Below, piece after piece: positions 44,611 to 53,343 of a DNA stretch of 64,000 nt. A program made the translations under genes and the position numbers. Source of the DNA: Paenibacillus lutimineralis (GTDB lineage: Bacteria > Bacillota > Bacilli > Paenibacillales > Paenibacillaceae). Position 1 is the first letter of the stretch. The number at the start of each line of letters is the position of its first letter. The notes beneath the pieces are model-generated. The model was not told where the DNA came from. It did not search any database and worked only from the letters and a program-made list of their open reading frames with translations. The stretch lies in NCBI RefSeq assembly GCF_003991425.1, contig NZ_CP034346.1:2517501-2581500 (forward strand), given 5' to 3'.

Positions 44611-44812
44611 GTTCAAAAAGTCCGCTTTTGATCACATAGTGAATCAGGAAGCAGATTCGCATCGAATCTTGAATTCAGCCGGGCCTTCCGATGCTCACGT
44701 ACCAACTACGTACGCTGCGCTTCTTTCGTCCCTGGCTCATTCAACTGAAGCGTTTTGTAAAAACGCACATCGGAAGCATAAGCTTCGGTGCTGAAAACCG
44801 ACCTTTTTGAAC
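44611..44812 (+). repeat. GTTCAAAAAG element, longest form (202 bp)
   Basis: The copy begins GTTCAAAAAGTCCGCTTTTG and ends CGACCTTTTTGAAC. It shares CGAATCTTGAATTCAGCC, GGGCCTTCCGATGCTCACGT and TTCGGTGCTGAAAAC with the 42410 copy, but has a different 3' middle containing a GCGTTTT-GTA-AAAACGC hairpin. TATATTA lies on both sides (about 44598-44604 and 44816-44823), a possible target duplication. It ends 27 bp before the ribosome site of parE. Confidence 0.85.
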
Positions 44813-44857
44813 ACTTATATTAACGACTACATAACGAAAGTAAAAGGGGGAGCATGA

Positions 44858-46843
44858 ATGGCGGAACAAATCGATTTGTTCGAAGAAGCTTCCGGTATCA
44901 GTTCCGGAAGTGAATCTTCGGGATACGACGCGGACGACATTCAAGTGCTCGAAGGGCTTGTCGCAGTACGGAAACGGCCAGGGATGTATATTGGCAGTAC
45001 GAGCTCGTCGGGACTTCATCATCTGGTCTGGGAAATTGTGGATAATGCTGTCGACGAGCATTTGGCCAAATTTTGTTCCAAGATCGATATTACATTGAAT
45101 AAGGATGGTTCTGTAACCATAGTAGATAATGGCCGCGGTATTCCGACCGGGATGCATAAGATCGGTGTTCCTACACCGCAGGTCGTCTATACGATCCTGC
45201 ATGCTGGGGGCAAGTTCGGCGGCTCCGGTTATAAGAAGTCCGGGGGGCTGCACGGGGTTGGCGCATCGGTAACCAACGCTTTATCCGAGTGGCTTGAGGT
45301 GGAGATCTACCGTGAGGGCAAAATTCACCGCATGCGGTTCGAGTACTGGGTGGATAAAAAAGGGGTCGAGCATGTCGGCGAACCGGTAACTGGTCTTGAA
45401 ATTATCGGCAATACGAATAAGAGCGGCACGAAGGTCACGTTCAAACCGGATATTCGGGTGTTCCCGAATGGAATTGGCCTTAATTATGATACGCTCGCGG
45501 ATCGTTTGCAGGAGATCGCTTTTCTGAACTCAGGTCTAAAAGTGACTTTGAAGGATGAGCGTTCCGGCCGCTCCGACGAATTTTTTTACGAGGGCGGCGC
45601 AAGCCAATTTGTCGAATTCTTGAATGACGGCAAGGATGTCCTCCATGACGTGGTTCATTTCTATGCGGAACGGGATGAGATCGAGGTAGAAGTAGCGCTG
45701 CAATATAATGTGGGCTATACGGAGACCTTGGTATCTTTTGTGAACTCGATTCCTACGCGGGGCGGCGGTACACATGAGACTGGCTTCAAGACAGCGTACA
45801 CGCGTGTCATGAATGAGTATGCTAGGAAGAATTCAATCCTGAAAGAGAAGGACAAAAATCTGGAAGGAAATGATCTTCGCGAAGGGATGATGGCTATCAT
45901 CAGCGTGAAGATGTCCGAAGTGGAGTTCGTCGGCCAGACGAAGGACCAGCTCGGCAGCGCTTCTGCGCGGAGTGCCGTGGAGTCTGTCGTATCCGAGAAG
46001 ATGGCTCTGTTCCTGGAGGAGAACCCGCAGGTCGCTCAAGTTCTGATCAAGAAGGCGGTGCAGGCCTCCAAGGCTCGGGAAGCGGCGCGCAAGGCACGTG
46101 ATGAGATGCGGACCGGCAAGAAACGCAGCGAGAGCACGAATCTTGGCGGCAAGCTGTCTCCAGCACAGTCGAAGGACTATGCGCGCAATGAATTGTTCAT
46201 TGTCGAAGGGGATTCCGCTGGCGGCTCGGCGAAGCAGGGCCGGGATTCCAAATTCCAGGCGATTCTGCCATTGAAGGGTAAACCAATGAACCCGGAGAAG
46301 GCTAAGCTTGCCGATATTCTGAAGAACGATGAGTATCGGGCCATTATTGCGGCGATCGGTGCGGGCATCGGCACAGAATTCGCTGTCGAGGACAGCAATT
46401 ATGCGAAAATTATAATCATGACGGATGCCGATACAGACGGAGCACATATTCAGGTTCTGCTGCTTACGTTCTTCTATCGTTATATGAAGCCGCTGATCGA
46501 TGCCGGACGGGTCTATATTGCCCAGCCTCCGCTATACAAGATCACGAGGCGTTCAGGCAAGCTAGAGACGGTGCGCTACGCATGGAGCGATGAGCAACTG
46601 CAGAATTACTTGAAGGAATTCGGTAAAAACTTCGAACTGCAGCGATATAAAGGGCTCGGGGAGATGAACCCGGATCAGCTGTGGGAGACGACGATGAATC
46701 CGGAGAGTCGTACGATGCTGCAAGTGAGGATTGATGATGCCGCGAAGGCGGAACGGCGCGTATCCACCTTGATGGGGGATAAGGTCGACCCACGTAAGCG
46801 TTGGATCGTAGAGAACGTCGATTTTACGGAGTATGAGGAATAG
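44858..46843 (+). CDS. parE: DNA topoisomerase IV subunit B
   Basis: The 661-residue ATPase subunit decatenates daughter chromosomes together with ParC. The GHKL ATPase domain has EIVDNAVDEHLAKF, DNGRGIPTGMH and GLHGVGASVTNALS. The transducer is followed by the TOPRIM domain (LFIVEGDSAGGSAKQGRD, PLKGKPMN, DADTDGAHI). The AGGGGGAG site precedes the ATG. parC starts 13 bp after the stop. Assignment to ParE rather than GyrB rests on the partner gene and the shorter N-terminus. Confidence 0.95.
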   Translation: MAEQIDLFEEASGISSGSESSGYDADDIQVLEGLVAVRKRPGMYIGSTSSSGLHHLVWEIVDNAVDEHLAKFCSKIDITLNKDGSVTIVDNGRGIPTGMHKIGVPTPQVVYTILHAGGKFGGSGYKKSGGLHGVGASVTNALSEWLEVEIYREGKIHRMRFEYWVDKKGVEHVGEPVTGLEIIGNTNKSGTKVTFKPDIRVFPNGIGLNYDTLADRLQEIAFLNSGLKVTLKDERSGRSDEFFYEGGASQFVEFLNDGKDVLHDVVHFYAERDEIEVEVALQYNVGYTETLVSFVNSIPTRGGGTHETGFKTAYTRVMNEYARKNSILKEKDKNLEGNDLREGMMAIISVKMSEVEFVGQTKDQLGSASARSAVESVVSEKMALFLEENPQVAQVLIKKAVQASKAREAARKARDEMRTGKKRSESTNLGGKLSPAQSKDYARNELFIVEGDSAGGSAKQGRDSKFQAILPLKGKPMNPEKAKLADILKNDEYRAIIAAIGAGIGTEFAVEDSNYAKIIIMTDADTDGAHIQVLLLTFFYRYMKPLIDAGRVYIAQPPLYKITRRSGKLETVRYAWSDEQLQNYLKEFGKNFELQRYKGLGEMNPDQLWETTMNPESRTMLQVRIDDAAKAERRVSTLMGDKVDPRKRWIVENVDFTEYEE

Positions 46844-46856
46844 AGGGTGACTTGAT

Positions 46857-49289
46857 TTGAGTATGTTGGAGAACTTCTTACCGGCTTATTTGGAAGAGGT
46901 CGTAGGGGATCGCTTCGGTCGGTATTCCAAATATATAATTCAGGACCGTGCCATTCCTGACGTGCGCGATGGGCTCAAGCCGGTTCAGCGGCGGATACTG
47001 TATTCGATGTATGATTCGGGGAATACGCCGGACAAGCCTTATCGCAAGTCAGCCAAGACGGTCGGCGATGTGATGGGGAATTATCATCCGCACGGTGACT
47101 CTTCGATCTACGAGGGTATGGTGCGGATGGCTCAGCCTTGGAAGATGGGGCATGTGCTGGTTGACGGGCATGGCAACTGGGGTTCTCAGGATGATGACCC
47201 GGCTGCAGCGATGCGTTATACGGAAGCGCGGCTGTCGCCGATCGCCATGGAACTGCTGCGTGACATTGAGAAGCGGACGGTTCCTTTCAAGGATAACTTT
47301 GATAACTCGACATTAGAGCCTGTGGTGCTGCCGTCCCGTTACCCCAATTTGCTCGTGAACGGGGCTAGCGGGATTTCGGCAGGGTTCGCGACGGAAATTC
47401 CGCCGCATAATCTGCGTGAGGTTATCGATGCATGTATTGCTGTCATGGAACGGCCAGAGCTTGAACTGGAGGAGATCGCCTCCTATGTGAAAGGACCGGA
47501 TTTCCCGACCGGAGGAATCATCATGGGCGAGGACGGCATCCGCGATGCCTATCGCACTGGGAAAGGACGCATCTATCTGCGTTCCAAGACGGAAATCGAG
47601 AACATGCGCGGCGGGAAGCAGCAGATTATCGTTACGGAGATCCCGTATCAGGTGGTTAAGTCCCGTCTTGTGACGGCCATGGAAAATATCCGGCTGGAAA
47701 AAAAGGTAGACGGAATTGCCGAAGTTCGAGACGAGAGCGGACGTAACGGATTGCGAATCGTCATAGAGCTGAAGAAAGATGCTGATGCCCAGGGGATTCT
47801 GGCTTATCTGCTGAAGAAGACGGACCTGCAGGTCACTTATAACTTCAATATGGTGGCGATTGTCAACAAAGCACCACGTCAGCTCGGCCTGAAAGCAATT
47901 CTTGAGGCTTATATCGCTCACCAGCGTGAAGTCGTTACATTCCGGACCCAGTATGAGCTGGAGAAGCTGGAAGATCGCGCCCATGTGCTCGAAGGTCTGG
48001 TCAAGGCGCTGAATATTCTGGACGAAGTCATTGCGGCCATCAAGGCCTCGAAGAACCGTCAAGATGCGCAGAACAACCTGCAATGGATGTTCGGATTCAC
48101 AGAACGTCAGGCCGATTCCATTCTTACTTTGCAATTATATCGTTTGACAAATTTGGAAATAACGTCGTTACAAAAAGAGCTAGATGACATCATTAAGAAA
48201 ATCACCGTTCTACGTGGAATTCTGGAGAGCGATAAGAAGCTCGTGGCTCTGATCAAAAAAGAGCTGCTGGAAATCCGTGAGAAATACGGGATTGACCGTC
48301 GTTCTGAAATTCAGAGCGAGGTAGAGGAGCTTAAGGTCAATCTTGAGGTGATGGTCGCGCAGGAAGATGTGCTGGTAACTCTGTCCAACGAGGGCTACAT
48401 TAAGCGGACCAGCATGCTCTCATTCACTCGTTCCGGCGGAGAACGCAATGGCTCCGGGGTGAAGGAAGGCGACTATATCAAGCATGTATTTGATGTGGAC
48501 ACGCTGCAAAATATTCTTATCTTCACGCAGCGCGGACAATACTTCCTGCTGCCGGTGCATCAGATTCCTGAGTTCAAGTGGAAGGACAACGGGACAGCGA
48601 TTGTCAACGTCATTCCACTAGCCAAAGAGGATTCGATCATCGGTGTCATTCCGCTCAAATCCTTTGATGAAGCGGGCGTCAGTCTTGTCTTCGTAACAAA
48701 ACGTGGGCAAGTGAAGCGAACGGAATTGAAGGAATATGAGACGAAGCGGTCGACGGCAGTTGCCGCTTGCAAGGTGGCTAATGGGGACGAAATTATTACT
48801 GTCCAGGTTAGCCGTGGCAATCAGGATATTGTTCTGTTAACGAAGCAAGGAATGGCGATACGCTTCGCTGAGAATGAAGTGAATGCGATGGGCCGCGTAT
48901 CCGCTGGTGTGAAGGGAATCGGGTTGAAGGAGGACGACGAGATCGTCCGTGCGCTATGGGTTCAAGGCGATGAAGGCGAACTGCTTGTCATCTCTGATCT
49001 GGGTTATGCGAAGCGCAGCCTGCTGCTCGATTATCCGCTCCAGAGTCGCGGAGGCAAAGGCGTTCAGACGTTTGAATTCAAGGAAGGCAAGCGTGTGAAG
49101 CCGAATGGCACACGAATTGTAGGCGGCTTCCACTGTAAGGAACCGATCACAATCATAGCCATGACCCGGGAAGGCCAGGCTTATAGCTTCAGTTCTGAAT
49201 CGGCGCCGCTTGCAGACCGCAAGTCGATCGGCAAGATCATGGCCCATGTGGAGAAGCAGGATGAAATTGTTGATTTGCTGGAGTCTTAA
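46857..49289 (+). CDS. parC: DNA topoisomerase IV subunit A
   Basis: The 810-residue subunit carries the active-site Tyr in [11 protein letters not shown] near residue 121. The quinolone-determining segment reads [16 protein letters not shown], with the Ser and Glu associated with drug sensitivity both present. A coiled-coil and C-terminal beta-pinwheel follow. The TTG at 46857 is used because GAGGGTGA lies seven bases upstream; ATG 46863 is an alternative. It forms an operon with parE. Confidence 0.95.
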   Translation: MSMLENFLPAYLEEVVGDRFGRYSKYIIQDRAIPDVRDGLKPVQRRILYSMYDSGNTPDKPYRKSAKTVGDVMGNYHPHGDSSIYEGMVRMAQPWKMGHVLVDGHGNWGSQDDDPAAAMRYTEARLSPIAMELLRDIEKRTVPFKDNFDNSTLEPVVLPSRYPNLLVNGASGISAGFATEIPPHNLREVIDACIAVMERPELELEEIASYVKGPDFPTGGIIMGEDGIRDAYRTGKGRIYLRSKTEIENMRGGKQQIIVTEIPYQVVKSRLVTAMENIRLEKKVDGIAEVRDESGRNGLRIVIELKKDADAQGILAYLLKKTDLQVTYNFNMVAIVNKAPRQLGLKAILEAYIAHQREVVTFRTQYELEKLEDRAHVLEGLVKALNILDEVIAAIKASKNRQDAQNNLQWMFGFTERQADSILTLQLYRLTNLEITSLQKELDDIIKKITVLRGILESDKKLVALIKKELLEIREKYGIDRRSEIQSEVEELKVNLEVMVAQEDVLVTLSNEGYIKRTSMLSFTRSGGERNGSGVKEGDYIKHVFDVDTLQNILIFTQRGQYFLLPVHQIPEFKWKDNGTAIVNVIPLAKEDSIIGVIPLKSFDEAGVSLVFVTKRGQVKRTELKEYETKRSTAVAACKVANGDEIITVQVSRGNQDIVLLTKQGMAIRFAENEVNAMGRVSAGVKGIGLKEDDEIVRALWVQGDEGELLVISDLGYAKRSLLLDYPLQSRGGKGVQTFEFKEGKRVKPNGTRIVGGFHCKEPITIIAMTREGQAYSFSSESAPLADRKSIGKIMAHVEKQDEIVDLLES

Positions 49290-49336
49290 TTGGGTCTAAA
49301 AGAACATCATCGGTTGAATCTATTTAATAAATAAAC

Positions 49337-49383
49337 GCAAAGAACCTCCAAATCCGTCAAGCGCGGACATGAAGGTTCTTTGT
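49337..49383. terminator. Bidirectional terminator after parC
   Basis: CAAAGAACCT...CCG-loop-CGG...AGGTTCTTTG lies between the convergent parC and ROK genes. Confidence 0.75.
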
Positions 49384-49394
49384 GTTATATTCAC

Positions 49395-50630
49395 CTATAT
49401 GTTTGTACCGGGATTATTTATATCTGTAGACGTGAAATGATCTAATACCATGCACCCGGCTCCTTGGGCCACAATATTGTAGGCTGTAGAGGATTGAACA
49501 ATCTTTACATGACAGTTAGGATAAATAGCCACTCGTTCATGTGCAATTCTTGATGCTTCTTCGTAGAAGAGTGGTTTAGGTACAAGCGTTCCACCACAAA
49601 TGACGATATCGGGACGCAGCAAAAAGATAAGATTAGCTAGACCTATGCCAAAATAATAAGCGGCTTCCTTCACAACCTCCAGACAAAGCGAATCCTCTCT
49701 ATCCATTGCCTCCAAAATGTGGTGAAAGTCTACCTTGTCCACATCTTCCATACTTTCTTGAAGAATAGATCCTTGGCCCCGTTTGAGCCGGTGAATGACT
49801 TCGTGATGAATGGCCGGCAGGCTGCTGTATGTCTGCAGACACCCATAGGCACCGCAGGAACAACGCCGTCCATGTATATCGATGATCATGTGGCTTAGAG
49901 CATCATCCATCTCATTGATTTGATGGACAAGCTTACCTTTGATGATCATGCTGCTGCGAATTCCCATGTCACTAGAGACAAAAACCAAGCTATCTGTTTC
50001 CTTCCAATATTTCAATCGGTATTCTGCCAATGCCGCTAAATTTGTTCCATTATCCAGGAATACGAGGGTATCATTGTTCTTCTCTAGGTATTCGACGATG
50101 TTGAAATCATTCCAACCATCCGCAGGAAATAAATGCGGATCAACGATGATTCCTCGCTCAAGATCTACCGGATCAAGGACTCCAACACCAATTCCCAGCA
50201 TTTTATCCGTTGGGATATTGTGCTTGGCAAGCAGCTCTTTAATACACCGGGACACATAATCCAATGTATATTGCGCCGTGCATTGCGAATTCATTTTTAA
50301 CTTCTCCGTCCCAAGAATAGTTAAATCTAAGTCGAGAAGCAATACGGTAGTATATAAATTGCTGATCTCTACGCCAATTAAATAGAAGGCGTCAGGATGG
50401 ATTACATACATTAACGGCTTCCGTCCGCCGCTGGATTCCCCTAAGCCGCTATCATGAATCAGTCCCACATGGACAAGTTCGTCCAGTAGACGAGCACAGG
50501 TTGTAGGTTTATATCCCGTCATCTCGGAAAGTGCTTTTACTCCTATCGGACCCCATTGACGAATTAAACCATATAGAACTTTTAAGTTTTTCGTCTTTTG
50601 AGACGTTATACCCATAAATTGCCTTAGCAT
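49395..50630 (-). CDS. ROK-family transcriptional regulator (XylR/NagC type)
   Basis: The 411-residue protein has an N-terminal winged helix (LIRQWGPIGVKALSEMTGYKPTTCARLLDELVHVGLI, about residues 20-57) and a ROK domain. The zinc motif is GRRCSCGAYGCLQ. The kinase catalytic Asp position of ROK sugar kinases reads LDNGTNLAALAEY (Gly in place of Asp) and the ExGH motif is lost, so it should bind but not phosphorylate its ligand. The start at 50630 follows GGAAGG; ATG 50648 has no site. It faces the nucleoside salvage genes and may control them, an unusual pairing for this mostly sugar-sensing family. Confidence 0.85.
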   Translation of the reverse strand: MLRQFMGITSQKTKNLKVLYGLIRQWGPIGVKALSEMTGYKPTTCARLLDELVHVGLIHDSGLGESSGGRKPLMYVIHPDAFYLIGVEISNLYTTVLLLDLDLTILGTEKLKMNSQCTAQYTLDYVSRCIKELLAKHNIPTDKMLGIGVGVLDPVDLERGIIVDPHLFPADGWNDFNIVEYLEKNNDTLVFLDNGTNLAALAEYRLKYWKETDSLVFVSSDMGIRSSMIIKGKLVHQINEMDDALSHMIIDIHGRRCSCGAYGCLQTYSSLPAIHHEVIHRLKRGQGSILQESMEDVDKVDFHHILEAMDREDSLCLEVVKEAAYYFGIGLANLIFLLRPDIVICGGTLVPKPLFYEEASRIAHERVAIYPNCHVKIVQSSTAYNIVAQGAGCMVLDHFTSTDINNPGTNI

Positions 50631-50666
50631 AATCCTTCCGAACTCCATTCTTAATCATTAAATTAT

Positions 50667-50799
50667 GAGTAGTTTACTCTATTTTGCAAAAAAGAAGAAG
50701 TGTGCACCAGGCAAGTTTTAGCTCGGTTTGATAAAAATACGGCTTATATCGTACTTTTTCATGAGTATGATCATGATTTATCATTAACTTTTTATCAAA
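50667..50799. promoter_or_regulatory. Nested inverted repeats between the ROK and purine nucleoside phosphorylase genes
   Basis: GAGTA-GTT-TACTC lies at 50667-50679. TTTGATAAAAA (50727-50737) and TTTTTATCAAA (50789-50799) are perfect 11-bp inverted arms. CATGA-N6-TCATG (50760-50775) sits near their centre. The gap 50631-50939 has no gene, and these are the likely operators and promoters of the divergent pair. Confidence 0.45.
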
Positions 50800-50939
50800 A
50801 TGAGATTTAGTCTATTTACTTTATCCGCAGAGTCATTTAAACTTTCAGTGATGAAAAGTTCTAGGCTAGTATGACGAGTCATTTGCTCTAAGTTTTCCAA
50901 GATCATAATTCGTTCAACATTTCTAAGGAGGAAGGATTC

Positions 50940-51761
50940 ATGCATAACACGCAACAAATTCTGGAAGCAAAAGATTTCATTATGAGTAAGATTAACCATC
51001 GTCCTACCATTGGTTTGATTCTAGGCTCTGGCTTGGGAACACTGGCTGACGATATCGAAAATCCTGTAACCATTCCTTATACTGAAATCCCTCATTTTGC
51101 AAAATCTTCTGCCGTCGGCCATTCTAACGAGTTGGTGATCGGACAGTTGAAGGGGAAGACAGTAGCTGCTATGAAGGGGCGTTTTCATTATTACGAAGGC
51201 TTTACTTTAGATGAAGTCACTTTTCCAGTGCGTGTCATGAAGGCGTTAGGCGTCGAGAATCTGATGATTACGAATGCCTGCGGTGCGGTGAATACTAGCT
51301 TTAACCCAGGGGATTTAATGTTGATTACGGATCATATCAATCTGGTCGGCACGAATCCGTTAATCGGGCCAAATAACGATGAATTGGGTACTCGCTTCCC
51401 AGATTTGTCTCAAACCTACAACCCTGGTTTACGTCATCTTGCTGAGGTAGTAGCTAATGACCTTAACATGAAAATACAACAGGGTGTCTATGCATGGTGG
51501 AGCGGACCAACGTACGAGACTCCAGCTGAAATTCGTATGATCCGTACGATGGGAGCCGATGCAGTGGGTATGTCGACCGTCCCAGAAGCGATTGTAGCTG
51601 TCCATGGAAATATGAAAGTGCTCGGAATATCCTGCTTAACGAATATGGCTTGTGGCATTTTAGATCAGCCTCTGAACCATGAAGAAGTGATTGAAGTGGC
51701 TGGTAAGGTTAGAGTGAATTTTATTGCATTAATTAAAGGCATTTTAGAAAAAATGGAATAG
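50940..51761 (+). CDS. punA: Purine nucleoside phosphorylase (trimeric, PunA type)
   Basis: The 273-residue cytoplasmic enzyme splits purine (deoxy)ribonucleosides with phosphate. Family motifs are LILGSGLGTLADDI, GRFHYYEGF, NACGAVNTSFNPGDLMLITDHIN, WWSGPTYETPAEIRMIRTMGADAVGMSTVPE and GISCLTNMACG, matching the trimeric high-molecular-mass class. AAGGAGGAAGG precedes the ATG. It lies opposite the ROK regulator and before a nucleoside deoxyribosyltransferase gene, forming a salvage unit. Confidence 0.95.
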   Translation: MHNTQQILEAKDFIMSKINHRPTIGLILGSGLGTLADDIENPVTIPYTEIPHFAKSSAVGHSNELVIGQLKGKTVAAMKGRFHYYEGFTLDEVTFPVRVMKALGVENLMITNACGAVNTSFNPGDLMLITDHINLVGTNPLIGPNNDELGTRFPDLSQTYNPGLRHLAEVVANDLNMKIQQGVYAWWSGPTYETPAEIRMIRTMGADAVGMSTVPEAIVAVHGNMKVLGISCLTNMACGILDQPLNHEEVIEVAGKVRVNFIALIKGILEKME

Positions 51762-51834
51762 TAGGCGAAGAACAGGGATCTCCCATGCCTTAAGGGCCTA
51801 TACAGAATACATCGTACCGGAGGTCAACAAGAAG

Positions 51835-52257
51835 ATGAAAAGGGTATATCTCGCCAGTCCATTTTTTAATAATAAAGAGATTGCAGTTCTAGAACAGGTA
51901 GAGAAGATTTTAGCCGACAAAGGCATGAACGTCTTCTCACCATTTCGAAAAAATAATGAAAATGCTGAGTTCGGTTCACGGCAGTGGTCGATTGAAACCT
52001 TTATGACCGATATTAAATATATTAAATGGTCTGAAATTGTGGTAGGCATTTATCATGGTAACTATTCGGACACGGGAACAGCCTGGGAATTTGGCTACGC
52101 TTATGCGACGGATAAACCCGTGATTCTAATTCATGTTGGCGAGAACAGCAACCTGATGGTTCATGAAGGAGCCCATGCTAATATCACATTGGAAGAGCTT
52201 GTAGATTATGACTTTGATAAACTACCCAGCTCTTTCTATTCAGGCGAGATGTTGTAA
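51835..52257 (+). CDS. Nucleoside 2-deoxyribosyltransferase
   Basis: The 140-residue enzyme exchanges bases between deoxynucleosides. It begins KRVYLASPFFNNKEIAVLEQVEKIL, and the nucleophile Glu is in SDTGTAWEFGYAYA. DxxxxKxSE-type substrate residues occur in FMTDIKYIKWSEIVVGIYHG. GGAGG lies 11 bp before the ATG. It follows punA by 73 bp and probably shares its transcript; together they recycle deoxynucleosides. Confidence 0.85.
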   Translation: MKRVYLASPFFNNKEIAVLEQVEKILADKGMNVFSPFRKNNENAEFGSRQWSIETFMTDIKYIKWSEIVVGIYHGNYSDTGTAWEFGYAYATDKPVILIHVGENSNLMVHEGAHANITLEELVDYDFDKLPSSFYSGEML

Positions 52258-52278
52258 TAATCAGCTAGAAAACATGAC

Positions 52279-52306
52279 TAGGGAGTGTCAACATTGACAC
52301 TCCCTA
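52279..52306. terminator. 28-bp palindrome between convergent genes (terminator-like)
   Basis: The arms TAGGGAGTGTCAA and TTGACACTCCCTA are perfect with a 2-base centre. Flanking T-runs are weak on both strands, so termination strength is uncertain. Confidence 0.6.
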
Positions 52307-52347
52307 AAAATTTGACCTACAGATATTACGGTTCAATTAAGTTGTTA

Positions 52348-53214
52348 CTAAAAGGAAATTAAATGGTCAACAAAAGCACGGATGATCGAACTCTCCAATG
52401 TATCCTTGCGGTAGACAAGACCTACCTTTTTTCGTGGGGCGGGATCGGCAAGGGGAATAATGGCTACCTTGTCGCTAACAACGGTCTTGCCATAGGATTT
52501 GGGCAGAATCGTACCACCTACATTTTGCTCGGCCATATGTAATTGGGATTCCAGGGTGGAGAGCTCCATTACAGGATTTAGTTGAATCTCCAGCTCGGCA
52601 CAGGCGGAGTCTATCATCTGCCGGACCAGGAATTTCTGTGGAAATAGTACAAGTGGGAGATTGGCCAACTGCTGAATCGTTATATTGGAGCAAGTAGCAT
52701 ATTCATGGCTGCTGGAAATTGCCAGCACCAATTCTTCATCATAGAGAGGACGATAACCCAACTGTTCATCGAATAGGGGCAGAAATACGACACCTACATC
52801 CAGATGATTGTGCAACAAGCCATCTCTTGTCTCCTCAGTAGCAAGCTCTGTCACAGTCAGTTCAATTCCGGGATAGAGGCGATGGAAAGCGACCAAGGCA
52901 TCGGTTAATAAATGGTTGCCAGAACAGCCGATTCGCAGCTTCCCCCTCTGCAGTCCGGATAGTTCATTTATTTCAAGCCGGGCCAGCTTAATCTCGTTAA
53001 TCACTCGGTGGGCATGACCAAGTAGAATTTGACCTGCCTGGGTGAGTAATGTCTTCTTGCCAGAACGGTGAAATAACGGGGCTCCTAGCTCGCGTTCCAA
53101 CAGCCGTATCTGGTGACTTAATGTAGGCTGGGAAATGCCCAATTTCTCAGCAGCCCTCGTAAAATGAAGCTCTTCGCATACGGCCAGAAAGTACTCCAGT
53201 AATCGATGTTCCAT
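52348..53214 (-). CDS. LysR-family regulator, divergent from ilvE
   Basis: The 288-residue regulator has an N-terminal helix-turn-helix (MEHRLLEYFLAVCEELHFTRAAEKLGISQPTLSHQIRLLERELG) and an effector domain from about residue 90. The start at 53214 is chosen because AGGAGG lies 11 bp upstream, while an in-frame GTG at 53226 overlaps that site. The 129-bp gap to ilvE holds ATAG-N7-CTAT (53236-53250) and TATAGTTATTA. Control of ilvE, and perhaps leuCD, is inferred from this arrangement. Confidence 0.9.
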   Translation of the reverse strand: MEHRLLEYFLAVCEELHFTRAAEKLGISQPTLSHQIRLLERELGAPLFHRSGKKTLLTQAGQILLGHAHRVINEIKLARLEINELSGLQRGKLRIGCSGNHLLTDALVAFHRLYPGIELTVTELATEETRDGLLHNHLDVGVVFLPLFDEQLGYRPLYDEELVLAISSSHEYATCSNITIQQLANLPLVLFPQKFLVRQMIDSACAELEIQLNPVMELSTLESQLHMAEQNVGGTILPKSYGKTVVSDKVAIIPLADPAPRKKVGLVYRKDTLESSIIRAFVDHLISF

Positions 53215-53235
53215 GAGCAGGCTCACCTCCTATCG

Positions 53236-53316
53236 ATAGATAATTTCTATGATTATAATCGATACCATATTATTGATCAATAGAGATTAAATCGCTATAG
53301 TTATTAACAATAACTA
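53236..53316. promoter_or_regulatory. LysR-type sites between the regulator and ilvE
   Basis: ATAG-N7-CTAT at 53236-53250 is a T-N11-A palindrome close to the regulator start. TAGTTATT-AAC-AATAACTA at 53298-53316 is a second inverted repeat 28 bp before the ilvE start. It contains the TATAGTTATTA 11-mer also found before leuC. Confidence 0.55.
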
Positions 53317-53343
53317 CCGTACCTAAGAAAGGGAGCGCTTGAC

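Noticed and set aside
47085..47130. Quinolone-resistance mutation in parC
   Set aside because: The segment reads [10 protein letters not shown], with the Ser and Glu of sensitive enzymes both present.
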